A stretch of DNA of 64,000 bases from AP-15 sp963747735. Lineage in GTDB: Bacteria; Pseudomonadota; Alphaproteobacteria; ATCC43930; CGMCC-115725. The notes beneath the pieces are model-generated. The model was not told where the DNA came from and searched no databases. It saw only the letters and a list, made by a program, of their open reading frames with translations. A program made the translations under genes and the position numbers. The DNA is taken from NCBI GenBank assembly GCA_963747735.1, contig CAVVGE010000019.1:186001-250000 (forward strand). Reading direction: 5' to 3'. Position 1 is the first letter of the stretch, and each line of letters opens with the position of its first letter. Below are positions 18,067-26,584 of the stretch, piece by piece.

Positions 18067-18557
18067 GCCGCCCGCTCCGCCAGGACACGGTCGACCTCGG
18101 CGCCGACCCGCGCGGCATCGGCGGGCGCCCCGGTCAATTTTGCCGCGAGCGTCGCGGCGACCTCGACGGCAATCCCGCGGATTTCGGCGAGCGCACCTTC
18201 CTTGGCCGCCGCGATCTGCCGCTCGGCCGCGGCGAGCTGCTGGGCCAGCTCTTCCCCGAGCCGCTGCTGGCGCACCCCCGCTTCGGCGGCGAGCCGGTCG
18301 GTCGCCTCCTTGATCGCCGCCTGAGCCTCGGCCCGCGCCGTCGCCAGCGCATTCTCATAGGCGGCGTTGACCGCCTCGGCCTCGGCTTTGAGCGCCGCCG
18401 CGCGGGAGAGATCGCCGTCGATCGAGCTGCGCCGCGCCGCGATCACCTTGCCGATGCGCGGCAAGGCGAGCGTGGCCATCAGCAGGTAAAGGACGAGGAA
18501 GGTCACCGCCAGCCACAAGAGCTGCGCGGGGTAGGTCGAAAAATCGAGCTGCGGCAT
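18063..18557 (-). CDS. atpF': ATP synthase Fo subunit b'
   Basis: This is the second, diverged stalk subunit found in Alphaproteobacteria and phototrophs. It pairs with b as a heterodimer. The 164-residue protein has a membrane helix (QLLWLAVTFLVLYLLMATLALP, about 13-34), then RIGKVIAARRSSIDGDLSRAAALKAEAEAVN and an Ala-rich coiled coil. It overlaps atpF by four bases and follows atpE by about 45 bases. Confidence 0.92.
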   Translation of the reverse strand: MPQLDFSTYPAQLLWLAVTFLVLYLLMATLALPRIGKVIAARRSSIDGDLSRAAALKAEAEAVNAAYENALATARAEAQAAIKEATDRLAAEAGVRQQRLGEELAQQLAAAERQIAAAKEGALAEIRGIAVEVAATLAAKLTGAPADAARVGAEVDRVLAERAA

Positions 18558-18601
18558 CGGAATCGCCGATTTTGGAGTTGCCGATCTTCGCCGGCCGCGG
18601 A

Positions 18602-18829
18602 TCAGAGCACGAACAGCAGCAACAGCGAAATGATCAACGCGTAGAACGCGACCGCCTCGGTCAAGGCGAAACCGAGCATGCCGATGCCGAACACCTGGTC
18701 GCGAGCGGCCGGGTTGCGCGCGATCGAGGTGACGAGCGCGCTGAACACATTGCCGATGCCGACGCCGACGCCGGCGAGCGCAATTGCCGCCAGGCCGGCG
18801 CCAATCATCTTGGCGGAGGTCGGGTCCAT
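18602..18829 (-). CDS. atpE: ATP synthase Fo subunit c
   Basis: The 75-residue proteolipid forms the rotor ring. It has two helices joined by the polar loop RNPAARDQ, with the essential Glu in GFALTEAVAFY of the second helix. AGLAAIALAGVGVGIGNVF is the glycine-rich first helix. Glu rather than Asp, and no Na+-site pattern that I can see, suggest proton coupling. It lies between atpB and b'. Confidence 0.95.
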   Translation of the reverse strand: MDPTSAKMIGAGLAAIALAGVGVGIGNVFSALVTSIARNPAARDQVFGIGMLGFALTEAVAFYALIISLLLLFVL

Positions 18830-18862
18830 AACTTTTCCTTTCGCAGGGAGGGTTGAGGCGGG

Positions 18863-19594
18863 TCAGTGCAGATGAATGGCGTCGCTCAGATAGAGGCAGG
18901 TCAAGATCGCGAACACATAGGCCTGCAGCACATTGATCACGACCTCGAGGGCGAGCAGCGCGACATTGAAGGCAAGGGGCAGAAACCCGAACAGCCCCAT
19001 CGCGATCGTGAACCCGGCGAACACTGCGATCATCGTATGCCCGGCCAGCATGTTCGCGAAGAGCCGGACGCTGAGACTGACCGGCCGGGTCAGGTAGGAG
19101 ATGATTTCGATCGGCACCAGGATCGGCGCCATTACCAGAGGTGCCCCTTGCGGCATGAAAAAGCCGAAGAACTTAACGCCGTGCTTGATCAACGCAATCA
19201 GGGTCACCAGCGCAAACACGAACAGCGCCAGGGCGAAGGTGACGACGATGTGGCTCGTATAGGTAAAGCTGTACGGCACCAGGCCCAGGAGATTGCCGAA
19301 CAGCACAAACATGAAGATCGTGAAGACCAGCGGAAAATAGGCGCGGCCTTCGCTGCCGACATTGTCGCTGACCATGCGCGCGACAAACTCGTACGACATC
19401 TCCGCGATCAATTGCAGCCGGCCCGGCACCAGCCGCGCGCGCGCCGTCGCCGCGACCAAGAGCACGGTGACGAGGACGACGGCGATCGTCATCATCAGCG
19501 CCGAGTTGGTATAGGACACATCGACCCGGCCGATATGCAGCGGCACCAGCCGCTCGATCGTGAACTGCGTCAAAGGTGAATGTTCTGCCGCCAC
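18863..19594 (-). CDS. atpB: ATP synthase Fo subunit a
   Basis: Subunit a provides the two half-channels for protons next to the c ring. The 243-residue protein has five to six membrane helices. It includes SVRLFANMLAGHTMIAVFAGF with the conserved channel Arg, and the C-terminal VLQAYVFAILTCLYLSDAIHLH. The spacing to atpE is 33 bases. It follows atpI on the same strand. Confidence 0.95.
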   Translation of the reverse strand: MAAEHSPLTQFTIERLVPLHIGRVDVSYTNSALMMTIAVVLVTVLLVAATARARLVPGRLQLIAEMSYEFVARMVSDNVGSEGRAYFPLVFTIFMFVLFGNLLGLVPYSFTYTSHIVVTFALALFVFALVTLIALIKHGVKFFGFFMPQGAPLVMAPILVPIEIISYLTRPVSLSVRLFANMLAGHTMIAVFAGFTIAMGLFGFLPLAFNVALLALEVVINVLQAYVFAILTCLYLSDAIHLH

Positions 19595-19613
19595 TTGGTC
19601 CCCGACCCTCTCG

Positions 19614-19976
19614 TCAATCCCGCTCGTGACGACGCGACGCGGTGCGCGTCGTGCCGGCGCCGAGCTGCGCGGCGGCGCGAAATACGTTGACCATCCCCGC
19701 CGCTATGCCAAGCAAGAAGAACACAATCAAGCCCCAGGGCCGCGTCCCCAGAAAATGATCGAACACCCAGCCCAGCGCGAGCCCGACACAGAGCGCCGCC
19801 ACCAGCTCGACCGCGATCCGGAACCCGAGGCCCATCGTCCCCGGCGGCGGACTGCCGCCACCGTTCCTCTCTGCCCCGAGCTGCTCCCGCCGCGCCCGGT
19901 CGAGCTTTTCGCCGAGCCGCGCCAACGGGTCCGGCGGTTCATCTGCGCTCATCTGGCGACGCGGGCCTTCGGACAC
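19614..19976 (-). CDS. atpI: ATP synthase-associated AtpI protein
   Basis: The small membrane protein (120 residues, or 112 from the second ATG at 19952) has a hydrophilic N-terminus and two helices (FRIAVELVAALCVGLALGWVFDHFLG and GLIVFFLLGIAAGMVNVF). This is the AtpI/AtpZ outline. Members help c-ring assembly or Mg2+ supply and are not essential. It heads the Fo operon, so the promoter should lie in the roughly 80 bases upstream. Confidence 0.88.
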   Translation of the reverse strand: MSEGPRRQMSADEPPDPLARLGEKLDRARREQLGAERNGGGSPPPGTMGLGFRIAVELVAALCVGLALGWVFDHFLGTRPWGLIVFFLLGIAAGMVNVFRAAAQLGAGTTRTASRRHERD

Positions 19977-20059
19977 CGTCCCTGCCGCGCCGCGGCCGGA
20001 ACGCCGCGCACGTTAATGACACGCCCAAACCCTGTCAAGGCCGCCCCGCTCGGGTTGGT

Positions 20060-20632
20060 TCAATCTTCCGGCCCGTCGGGATGGACCCGGATGCCGCGCA
20101 AGACGCGCCGGAAAACGCGCCGGTCGGCGGCGTAGCGCGTGGGCGTGGTGACGAGGTCGGCCCTGACCTCGATCCAGCCGAGCGAATTGTCGCCAGTCTT
20201 GCGCAAGACGATGTAGCTGACCTCGATATGGCCGTCGGCAAAGCTGCGCCGGCACCCCGCCGCCTTCCGGCCGCCGATGCGTTCGTCGCCGAGCCAGACG
20301 ATCTGCCGCGCCATCCGCCAGCGGCACTCGACCGCCGCAATGGCTTGGGGCGTATTCCCGATTTCGGCGGTGTTATAATTGGCGTTCACGCTGATATAGG
20401 GCCGTTGATCATCCGCCGCGCTGCATGGTGCCCCATCCAGCGGAAGCCAGACACCGTGATTGGGATTCGGCGCTGAAGTCATGCATCCCCGCAGACCGCG
20501 TGGGATCTCGACAGAGAATTGATAGTCTATATTCTCATATTTTTTTGTATTAGGTATCAGGGTCTGACCACAAAGCATCAGCGAGAAGCAAGCGGCAGCA
20601 CACACCCTGACGAGCAAGAATCGAGTTGACAT
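20060..20632 (-). CDS. secreted hypothetical protein
   Basis: The 190-residue protein begins with a signal peptide (MSTRFLLVRVCAAACFSLMLCG). The mature part has six or more Cys residues, several spaced like disulfide pairs, and a VECRWRMARQIVWLGDERIGGRKAAGC segment. I recognise no family. Its ATG overlaps the TGA of the upstream lysozyme-like gene (TGATG), so the two are translationally coupled and may act together at the cell wall. The N-terminal third is more AT-rich than the rest. Confidence 0.65.
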   Translation of the reverse strand: MSTRFLLVRVCAAACFSLMLCGQTLIPNTKKYENIDYQFSVEIPRGLRGCMTSAPNPNHGVWLPLDGAPCSAADDQRPYISVNANYNTAEIGNTPQAIAAVECRWRMARQIVWLGDERIGGRKAAGCRRSFADGHIEVSYIVLRKTGDNSLGWIEVRADLVTTPTRYAADRRVFRRVLRGIRVHPDGPED

Positions 20633-21600
20633 CAGATTTCACGCTTATCCTTCCACAATGACAGGCGTCGGAGAATTGATTTTATCGTCTTTAATACCGA
20701 TCCACGCCAAGCGGCGTCCTTAGTATTATATTTTGCAGAATATAATCGCTGGACGAATTCGTCTGCGCTTGCCGCATCCGTGTACGACGGCACCATAACG
20801 CCGTTCCCAATAAGCGACCGCGTCGTCGATGGAATTGTAATGAACGTTCAGGCCGCCGCCGTGGGTGACGCCAAACGGGTCGTTGAGCTTGCGGTCGTGC
20901 GGGTCGAGATAACCGCTTTCAAGCGCGGCGAGACCGAGGAGCCAAGTCTCGTCGATGCCGAGCCTTTGGGCGAGGGCGTGAAACGGTGCGTACACGGAAT
21001 CGAAGAATTTGTCGGGATCTCCGGTCCGGTATTCGTCGGGTGCTTGCCGGGCGGCGGCCGGAACCACGTTTGAGCCGTGCTCGTCGGTCCATTCGCCGCT
21101 TTCGCGCCCGTTGCCGGCATGGATGGCGGCTCGTTCACATTGAAGCGCTTGCCCGTCCGGTCCAACAGGGTCGGGTCAATGTCGAAAGCCGCCAGCAGAT
21201 CGTGCGCCGGGACACGGTCGGCGAGCAGCGCGTCGGCCAGAAAGAGCCGGTATGCGACTTTGCCCGGATCGTCCGATCGGGGCGGGCTGGCGTAAGCAAG
21301 CTGGATCAGCGCCAGCGAAGTTTTCCCATCCGCATAATGCCGGCACGCACGGCGGATATGCCCGATCGTCTCGGGTGCGACAGAGCGGCCATTGAGCGAC
21401 CGCCAGCAGCGCCAGGATGCGCGTTTCGCAACCGTCGATCGCGAATGTCGCGCGGCCGTGACGATCGGTGCCGCGCGCCGCCAAAACAGTTCCAGCCCCG
21501 AGGACGATCCCCCCGCCTCGGCGAAGGTCAACGCGGGCTCGATCGGGAACAGGAGGGCGCGCTCCTCCCATCCTTTGCGTAGCTGCTCGGCCGAGAGCAT
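20632..21600 (-). CDS. lysozyme/glucosaminidase-like protein, four frame breaks
   Basis: Reading from MLSAEQLRKGWEERALLFPIE (start 21600), the coding signal passes through three frames. It runs to RILALLAVAQW, then to PETIGHIRRACRHYADGKTSLA and LFLADALLADRVPAHDLLAAF, and then to WLLGLAALESGYLDPHDRKLNDPFGVTHGGG. It ends in MVPSYTDAASADEFVQRLYSAKYN and KDKREI (stop 20634-20632). The ALESG and NDPFG parts resemble muramidase or endo-beta-N-acetylglucosaminidase domains, with the Glu of ALESG as possible catalyst. Breaks lie near 21480, 21400, 21070 and 20810, each repaired by one base. The preserved coding on both sides of each, and the coupled stop, suggest sequence error rather than long decay. 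The result is about 320 residues. Confidence 0.55.
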
Positions 21601-21758
21601 CGGAGATCCTGGACCTGTGAGGTGCCCGCGAAGATAGCAGAAACCGCAACCGACGTCAAGAACAAACCAGGAATATGCTTTCCGATGCGAACCGGGTTTC
21701 GGCGCCGCCATCGCTTGCGCTATCGTGAGCGATCCGCGCGCATGAGGAGTCAACAGCA

Positions 21759-22977
21759 ATGGATGGCGTGCCGCTCAATTGTCTCGCCGGGGTCAAGGTG
21801 CTCGATCTGACCCAGTTCGAGGCCGGCCCTACCTGCACCGAGGCGCTCGCATGGCTCGGCGCCGAAGTGGTCAAGGTCGAAAACCCCAAGGGCGGCGAGC
21901 CCGGCCGCACCTCGTTCGCCGGCCCGCCCGGCAGCCCCGACTCGTATTATTTCTTCCAGTTCGACGCCAACAAGAAGTCGGTCACGGTCAACCTCAAATC
22001 CGAGCGCGGCCTCGCGCTTGGTCAAGGAGATGGCGAAGAAAGCCGATGTCATGATCGAGAACATGGCGCCCGGCACGATCGAGCGGCTGGGGCTCGGCTA
22101 TGACGCGGTTCGCGCCATCAACCCCGGCATCGTCTATGCCCAGGTCAAAGGCTTTGGCGAGGGCAGCCCCTACGAGAAGAACCTCGCCTTCGACATGATC
22201 GCGCAAGCCTGCGGCGGCACGATGAGCATCACCGGCGAAGCCGACGGGCCGCCCTGCAAGCCCGGCCCTTCTCTGGGCGACACCGGCACCGGCATGGTCA
22301 TGGCGATCAGCATTTTGGGCGCGCTTTACGAACGCAAGGCGACCGGCCGCGGCAGGCGGCTGCAGGTGGCGATGCAGGACGCGATGCTGCACTACATCCG
22401 CATCGCCTTTCAGGTCCAGTCGCTGACCGGCAAGGCCGCGGGCCGCGCCGGCTCGCGCAGCGTCACCGGCTCGCCGCCGCCCGCCGGCATCTTTCCGTGC
22501 GCCCCCGGCGGGCCCAACGACTGGGTCTATGTGTTCGCTCGCCAGGCCGACCATTGGCACAATTTGCTGAAAGCGATCGGCCGCGAGGAGCTGATCGGCG
22601 ACCCGCGCTACGAGACGATCGCCGCCCGGCGCGAACGCGAGGCCGAGGTCAACGAGATGGTCGCTGCCTTTACCCGCCGCCACGACAAGCACGAGGCGAT
22701 GCGCCGGATCGGCGCGGCCGGGGTGCCGGCGGGCGCGGTGCTCGACACGATGGAATTGACCAACGAGCCGAGCTTCGCGGCGCGCGGCATCATGCAAACC
22801 GTGCCGCACCCGACCGGCCCTTACAAGATGCCGGCCTGGCCGGTGCGGTTTGACGGCGTCCCGCCCAAAGTCGAGCCGGCGCCGCTGCTGGGCCAGCATT
22901 CGGCCGAGGTGTTCGGCGAATGGCTCGGCATGAGCGCGGGCGATGTCGAGGCTCTGAGAAAGGAAGGGGTGATCTGA
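21759..22977 (+). CDS. CaiB/BaiF family CoA-transferase (frame break at 22018)
   Basis: Type III CoA-transferases move CoA between carboxylic acids. The first 86 residues (MDGVPLNCLAGVKVLDLTQFEAGP, LGAEVVKVENP, FFQFDANKKSVTVNLKSERGLAL) are in one frame. The rest (KKADVMIENMAPGTIERLGLGY, DMIAQACGGTMSITGE, GDTGTGMVMAISILGALYERK) is in the next. Removing one T at 22018/22019 joins them into LALVKEMAKKADVMIEN and gives about 405 residues, the family's usual length. The Asp of SLGDTGTG is the expected catalytic residue. GAGGAG precedes the ATG. The ThDP enzyme gene follows after about 110 bases, a pairing like frc-oxc, but the substrate is unknown. Confidence 0.82.
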
Positions 22978-23037
22978 CCCCTCGTCAACGCCGCGGAAGC
23001 CGGAGGCCCAGAAGCAGCCGTAAATCGCTTGCCCTGG

Positions 23038-23057
23038 GTCCCGGGCTTTCGCGGGAG
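23038..23057. repeat. short hairpin repeat, copy 1
   Basis: GTCCCGGGCTTTCGCGGGAG can fold into a small hairpin. Its reverse complement closely matches the hairpin at 34901-34920 (CCCGGC-GAAA-GCCGGG). Two copies in opposite orientation between genes look like a REP-type intergenic element. Confidence 0.45.
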
Positions 23058-23086
23058 CGGCGAATGATGAGAGAGGAGAAGCTCAG

Positions 23087-24733
23087 ATGGCGGAATTGAC
23101 CGGTAACGACATCCTCGCCCGGTGCCTCAAGGCCCAGGGCGTCAAGGATATCTTTTTCATCATGGGCGGGCCGATGCTCGACGCCGAGACGGCGTGCATC
23201 AAGGAAGGCATTCGCCTGATCGACACAAGGCACGAGCAGGGTGCGGCCTATATGGCGCAGGCCTATTCGCGGGTGACCCAGGGGCCGGGTGTGTGCATGG
23301 CGGCGAGCGGCCCGGCCACCCTCAATTTCGGCACCGGCCTCGCCAACGCGCTGATCGACGGCTGCCCGGTTGTGGCCCTCGGCGGCTCCTCCCCGATCAG
23401 CCAGTTCGGCCGCCAGGTGTTTCAGGAGATCGACCAGGTCGCGGCAATGAAGCCATGCGTCAAATACGCGGACCGCATCCACAGTCTGAAGCGCCTGCCG
23501 CAGCAGGTGAACTTCGCCTTTCAGAAAGCGCTGAACGGCAAGCCTGGCCCGGTCTATCTCGATTTCCCCGGCGACGTCCTCTACATGACGATCGACGAGG
23601 GCGAGGTCGATTGGAGCTATTGCGGCCGGCCGATCGTCAAGGCGCGCCCTTATGCCGAGCCGAAGGCGTTGAACGCGCTCGTCGACGCGATCAGAGAGGC
23701 GCATCAGCCGATCATCGTCTCGGGCAGCGGTGTGTTGTGGTCGCAGGCCTGGAGCGAGATGCAGGCCTTTGTCGAGAAGGCCGGGATCCCGTTCTACACG
23801 ACCCCGCAGGGGCGCGGCGTCGTCCCCGACGACCACCCCTATTCCTATCTGACGATGCGGAACGACGCGTTCCGCGAGGCCGATCTGATCGTCATCCTCG
23901 GCACGCGCACAAACTATGTCATCAACCACGCGCTGCCGCCGCGCTTTAGCGCCGAGGCGAAGGTGGCGCGCATCGAGATCGACCCCGAGGAGCTCGGCAA
24001 CTCGGCGCGCAATATCGACTTGCCGATTGTCGGCGACTGCAAATCGGTGTTGCAGCAATTGTGCGAGGCGGTCGATGCCAAGACCGCCGAGCGCTTTGCC
24101 GGCTGGCGCCGGAAATTGGCCGACGGCGAGGCGAAAAAACGCACCCGCGCCGGCGGCAACTACCCGACCGACGGCGACATCCACCCGCTCAGGCTGTGCG
24201 AGGAAGTCAAAAACTTTATGCAGCGGGACGCGATCCTGTCGGTCGACGGGCAGGAGATCCTGAATTTCGGCCGGCAGTCGATCCCGACCTTTGTTCCCGG
24301 CCACCGGCTCAATTCCGGGCCCTTTGGCACGATGGGGGTGGGCTTGCCGTTTGCGGTCGGCGCCAAGGCGGCCAAGCCCGAGGCACAGGTCATCTGCCTG
24401 CATGGCGACGGCTCGTTTGGCCAGAACGCGATGGAGCTCGACACCGCAGTCCGGCACAAACTGCCGCTCCTCTGCATCATCAGCCTGAACGGCGGCTGGA
24501 CCGCCGACCCGGACCACGACAAGCCCGGCCGCGACCTCGGCTACACGCGCTACGACAAGATGGCGGAAGCCTTGGGCTGCTGGGCCGAATATGTCGAAGA
24601 GCCCGAGGAGATCCGTCCGGCCCTGCTGCGCGCCTGGAACAAGGTCGAGGAGGGCATGGTCGGCTTTGTCAACGTCAAGACCGACTACCGCGCCCGCGCC
24701 ACCACCGTGCGTTTTTCCAGCCGCGAAACCTGA
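23087..24733 (+). CDS. ThDP-dependent decarboxylase/lyase (oxalyl-CoA decarboxylase or 2-hydroxyacyl-CoA lyase-like)
   Basis: The 548-residue protein has the three-domain layout of the acetolactate synthase superfamily. The pyrimidine domain holds the activating Glu (DTRHEQGAAYMAQAYSR). The middle domain contains PIIVSGSGVLWSQAW. The ThDP/Mg domain holds GDGSFGQNAMELDTAVRHK and then IISLNGGW. No FAD-specific features are obvious. Being directly behind a type III CoA-transferase gene suggests a CoA-thioester substrate, as in oxalyl-CoA decarboxylase or 2-hydroxyacyl-CoA lyase. AGAGGAG lies ahead of the ATG. Its last 33 codons recur at 25374-25472 and a longer, decayed copy of its end lies at 25644-25901. 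Confidence 0.85.
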   Translation: MAELTGNDILARCLKAQGVKDIFFIMGGPMLDAETACIKEGIRLIDTRHEQGAAYMAQAYSRVTQGPGVCMAASGPATLNFGTGLANALIDGCPVVALGGSSPISQFGRQVFQEIDQVAAMKPCVKYADRIHSLKRLPQQVNFAFQKALNGKPGPVYLDFPGDVLYMTIDEGEVDWSYCGRPIVKARPYAEPKALNALVDAIREAHQPIIVSGSGVLWSQAWSEMQAFVEKAGIPFYTTPQGRGVVPDDHPYSYLTMRNDAFREADLIVILGTRTNYVINHALPPRFSAEAKVARIEIDPEELGNSARNIDLPIVGDCKSVLQQLCEAVDAKTAERFAGWRRKLADGEAKKRTRAGGNYPTDGDIHPLRLCEEVKNFMQRDAILSVDGQEILNFGRQSIPTFVPGHRLNSGPFGTMGVGLPFAVGAKAAKPEAQVICLHGDGSFGQNAMELDTAVRHKLPLLCIISLNGGWTADPDHDKPGRDLGYTRYDKMAEALGCWAEYVEEPEEIRPALLRAWNKVEEGMVGFVNVKTDYRARATTVRFSSRET

Positions 24734-24775
24734 CCCCCCTCTCTCCCCTCCTCCGCTCGCGGGGCAGGGAAGGGT
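24734..24775. repeat. C-run/G-run hairpin repeat, copy 1
   Basis: The pyrimidine-rich CCCCTCTCTCCCCTCCTCC faces the purine-rich GGGGCAGGGAAGGGTGG just after the ThDP gene. The same layout appears at 25484-25542 and 27880-27930, so it is a repeated intergenic element. Confidence 0.5.
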
Positions 24776-24787
24776 GGCAGCAGCACG

Positions 24788-24815
24788 AAAAGGGGCGCCT
24801 CCCGGCGCCCCTTTC
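24788..24815 (+). terminator. intrinsic terminator of the ThDP gene
   Basis: GGGGCGCC (24792-24799) and GGCGCCCC (24804-24811) form an 8-base-pair stem with a 4-base loop. A-rich sequence lies ahead and TTTCT follows. An equivalent hairpin with a longer T tract follows the decayed third copy at 25921-25953. Confidence 0.8.
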
Positions 24816-24852
24816 TGAAAGCAATCTTGACGAGGCGCGCTTGATATGCGCG

Positions 24853-25121
24853 ATGGCTGAGAAATCGATCATCCTTTCGGACATGCCCAGGACATGCTCG
24901 ACGAGCGTGAGATCCCTTTGGATTGGATCGAACGTGTGCTGCGGAATCCAGTGCTTGAAGAGCCAGACCGCCAAAATCCAGGCGCAATTCGGGCGTACGC
25001 GCCGATCACAGAGTTCGGCAATCGAATGCTTCGCGTAGTACACTACGATACCGAGACGGAGATTCGGGTGATCACGCTGTTTTTCGATCGCAGGATGACG
25101 GCAAGGGCACGGATGCCATGA
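24853..25121 (+). CDS. DUF4258 protein, putative toxin of a small TA pair (frame break near 24883)
   Basis: DUF4258 proteins resemble RelE/BrnT-like small toxins and often sit ahead of a DUF2283 partner. The clear part is MLDEREIPLDWIERVLRNPVLEEPD, then AYAPITEFGNRMLRVVHYDTETEIRVITLFFDRR, from an internal ATG at 24894. Upstream, MAEKSIILSD from the ATG at 24853 fits the family start, but one C is missing at about 24883 (GACAT where GACCAT would read DHAQDMLDE). Restored, it is 89 residues. The stop overlaps the DUF2283 start by ATGA. The pair lies between direct repeats of the ThDP gene end, as if inserted. Confidence 0.72.
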
Positions 25122-25318
25122 GAATGACGTGGGATAAGGAGGCGGATGCCCTCTATATCAGGTTCGACGACGCCAAAATCGTCGAATCAGAAGAGGTCAG
25201 TGACGGCCTCATCCTTGACTTCGACGCGAGCGGCCGGGTGGTCGGCTTCGAAATGCTAGACGTTCGACATCGGTTTCCCAATGCCGACCTCTCGCAAATC
25301 GACGTCGAAATGGCGTAA
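25118..25318 (+). CDS. DUF2283 protein, putative partner/antitoxin
   Basis: The 66-residue protein has the DUF2283 pattern: MTWDKEADALYIRF, then a SDGLILDFDASGRVVGFEMLDV strand pair. It overlaps the DUF4258 gene by four bases. DUF4258/DUF2283 pairs recur in bacterial genomes and are suspected toxin-antitoxin modules; no activity can be asserted here. Confidence 0.8.
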   Translation: MRMTWDKEADALYIRFDDAKIVESEEVSDGLILDFDASGRVVGFEMLDVRHRFPNADLSQIDVEMA

Positions 25319-25373
25319 GCACAACCGAAGCTTATACTGAGCTGAATGACACCCCGCGAGCCTTTCGGCGCCG

Positions 25374-25472
25374 TGGAAGAAGGTCGAGGAGGGCATGGTC
25401 GGCTTTGTCAACGTCAGGACCGACTACCGCGCCCGCGCCACGACCGTGCGCTTCTCCAGCCGCGAAACCTGA
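25374..25472 (+). repeat. partial duplicate of the ThDP gene's last 33 codons
   Basis: This 99-base segment reads WKKVEEGMVGFVNVRTDYRA and onward to FSSRET and a stop. It matches 24635-24733 with only a handful of base changes (K to R in one codon, a few silent changes). Together they form direct repeats on either side of the DUF4258/DUF2283 pair. It has no start codon and is not a gene by itself. Confidence 0.85.
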
Positions 25473-25483
25473 TCGAGCAGCCG

Positions 25484-25542
25484 ACGCCCCTCACCCCTTC
25501 CTCTCCCCGCCCCGCCTTTGGATTGCGGGGGAGAGGGAGCTG
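25484..25542. repeat. C-run/G-run hairpin repeat, copy 2
   Basis: CCCCTCACCCCTTCCTCTCCCC is followed by GCGGGGGAGAGGGAG after about 20 bases, giving a long imperfect hairpin. It sits immediately after the duplicated gene end, as copy 1 does after the original. Confidence 0.55.
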
Positions 25543-25643
25543 CGCCACGGGCTGTCCGCTTCGGTGGTCGCCTCGATACTTGCCCGATTGCGCTTGGAGG
25601 GACGCGTCTTGATCTCATCGGACGTCATCTTTATGCCACAGCT

Positions 25644-25901
25644 ATGCTTTCTTTCAGCCTGAACGGCGACTGGACCGCCGACCCTTAAGGCAGCAAGCCC
25701 GGCCGCTATCTCGGCTACACCCACCACGACATCATGGCGCAGGGGCTCGGCTGCCACGGCGAAATTGTCGAACAGCCCGAGGGCATCCGCCCGACGCTCG
25801 AACGCGCCCAGGTCGATGACGGCATGGTGGCTTTCGTCAACGTCAAGACCGGCTACCGCGCCCGCGCCACCACGGTCCGCTTCTCCAACTACATGACCTG
25901 A
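25644..25901 (+). pseudogene. decayed second copy of the ThDP gene C-terminus
   Basis: The frame reads SLNGDWTADP, a stop codon (TAA), then GSKPGRYLGYTHHDIMAQGLGC and on to VNVKTGYRARATTVRF and a final stop. It follows the last 80 or so residues of the 23087-24733 protein almost residue by residue, but with an internal stop and more changes than the nearer repeat. It is therefore an older copy, cut off upstream. A strong terminator follows, as after the intact gene, which suggests that a whole tandem paralogue once existed. Confidence 0.85.
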
Positions 25902-25920
25902 ACCTTTCCGCGCGACCGAC

Positions 25921-25953
25921 GCAAAGGGGCGCCCGCGGGCGCCCCTTTTTTTT
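25921..25953 (+). terminator. strong intrinsic terminator
   Basis: GGGGCGCCCGCGGGCGCCCC (25926-25945) is a perfect palindrome, followed by eight T residues at 25946-25953. It corresponds to the terminator at 24788-24815 behind the intact ThDP gene. Confidence 0.85.
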
Positions 25954-26584
25954 CGAAACTCGTCAATGCAAGCGGGGTATGCGAACAACGCAACCCCTTG
26001 AACGGTAGGCTGTAATCGTGTAGCCTGTACAACCAATAATGTTCCGAATGAATTTAGAGACGGGACGGAACGCCCCGGGAAGATGACCGATGGTCGACAT
26101 GCTCAAGGCGTTCGAAAACGCCATTGCGAGCGATTATACCGTCGTGGAGGATTGACCTGAGAGCGCGGCCTGAAACCCGTGAGCCAGTTCCCGTTGCCTA
26201 CCGCTCGGGAGGAGTTGGGCGCTTGCTTAAAAAACTCCTGCAGCGACCCGGCACGCATCAACTGAATTGCCGGTTTTACCGAGCAAGACTCTGTGCGCCA
26301 GGCCCGCTGCGGGTGGCAGATCATTGTTTATATCACACCGTAGCTAATTTGTCAATACTCTTGGCTGCAATCCGGCTCCTGCGAGGCATGGTTCGAGATG
26401 CAGGCTGCGCCTGCTCCTGACCATAAGGTCGGTTGGTTGCAGGGCGCCAGCAATGAGACGTCCCGGCTTCATCCTGAGGCGTGCGCCAGCGCGAGCCCGT
26501 AGCTTGACAAGCTCCCTCCTTTCGCGCCCTTTAGCCGTCAAATCAAGGACGAGCGCGGGCTTGGGAACAGGGAGGAAAAGCGAG
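25954..26584. other. intergenic region, no gene supported
   Basis: About 630 bases ahead of the ABC-transporter genes. Only a 21-codon frame (26090-26155, MVDMLKAFENAIASDYTVVED) and unlikely longer frames occur. Base composition varies, with AT-rich patches at 25990-26060 and 26320-26360. The promoter of the liv-type operon presumably lies toward its right end, but I cannot point to clear -35/-10 boxes. Confidence 0.5.

Noticed and set aside
18863..19594. possible Na+-type ATP synthase
   Set aside because: Subunit c has a Glu but none of the extra polar residues I associate with Na+ binding, so proton coupling is more likely.
22985..24517. 510-residue minus-strand frame
   Set aside because: It mirrors the ThDP enzyme gene, whose motifs are unmistakable on the plus strand.
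26124..26420. 98-residue frame ahead of the liv genes
   Set aside because: No ribosome site, no recognisable sequence, and composition unlike neighbouring genes.
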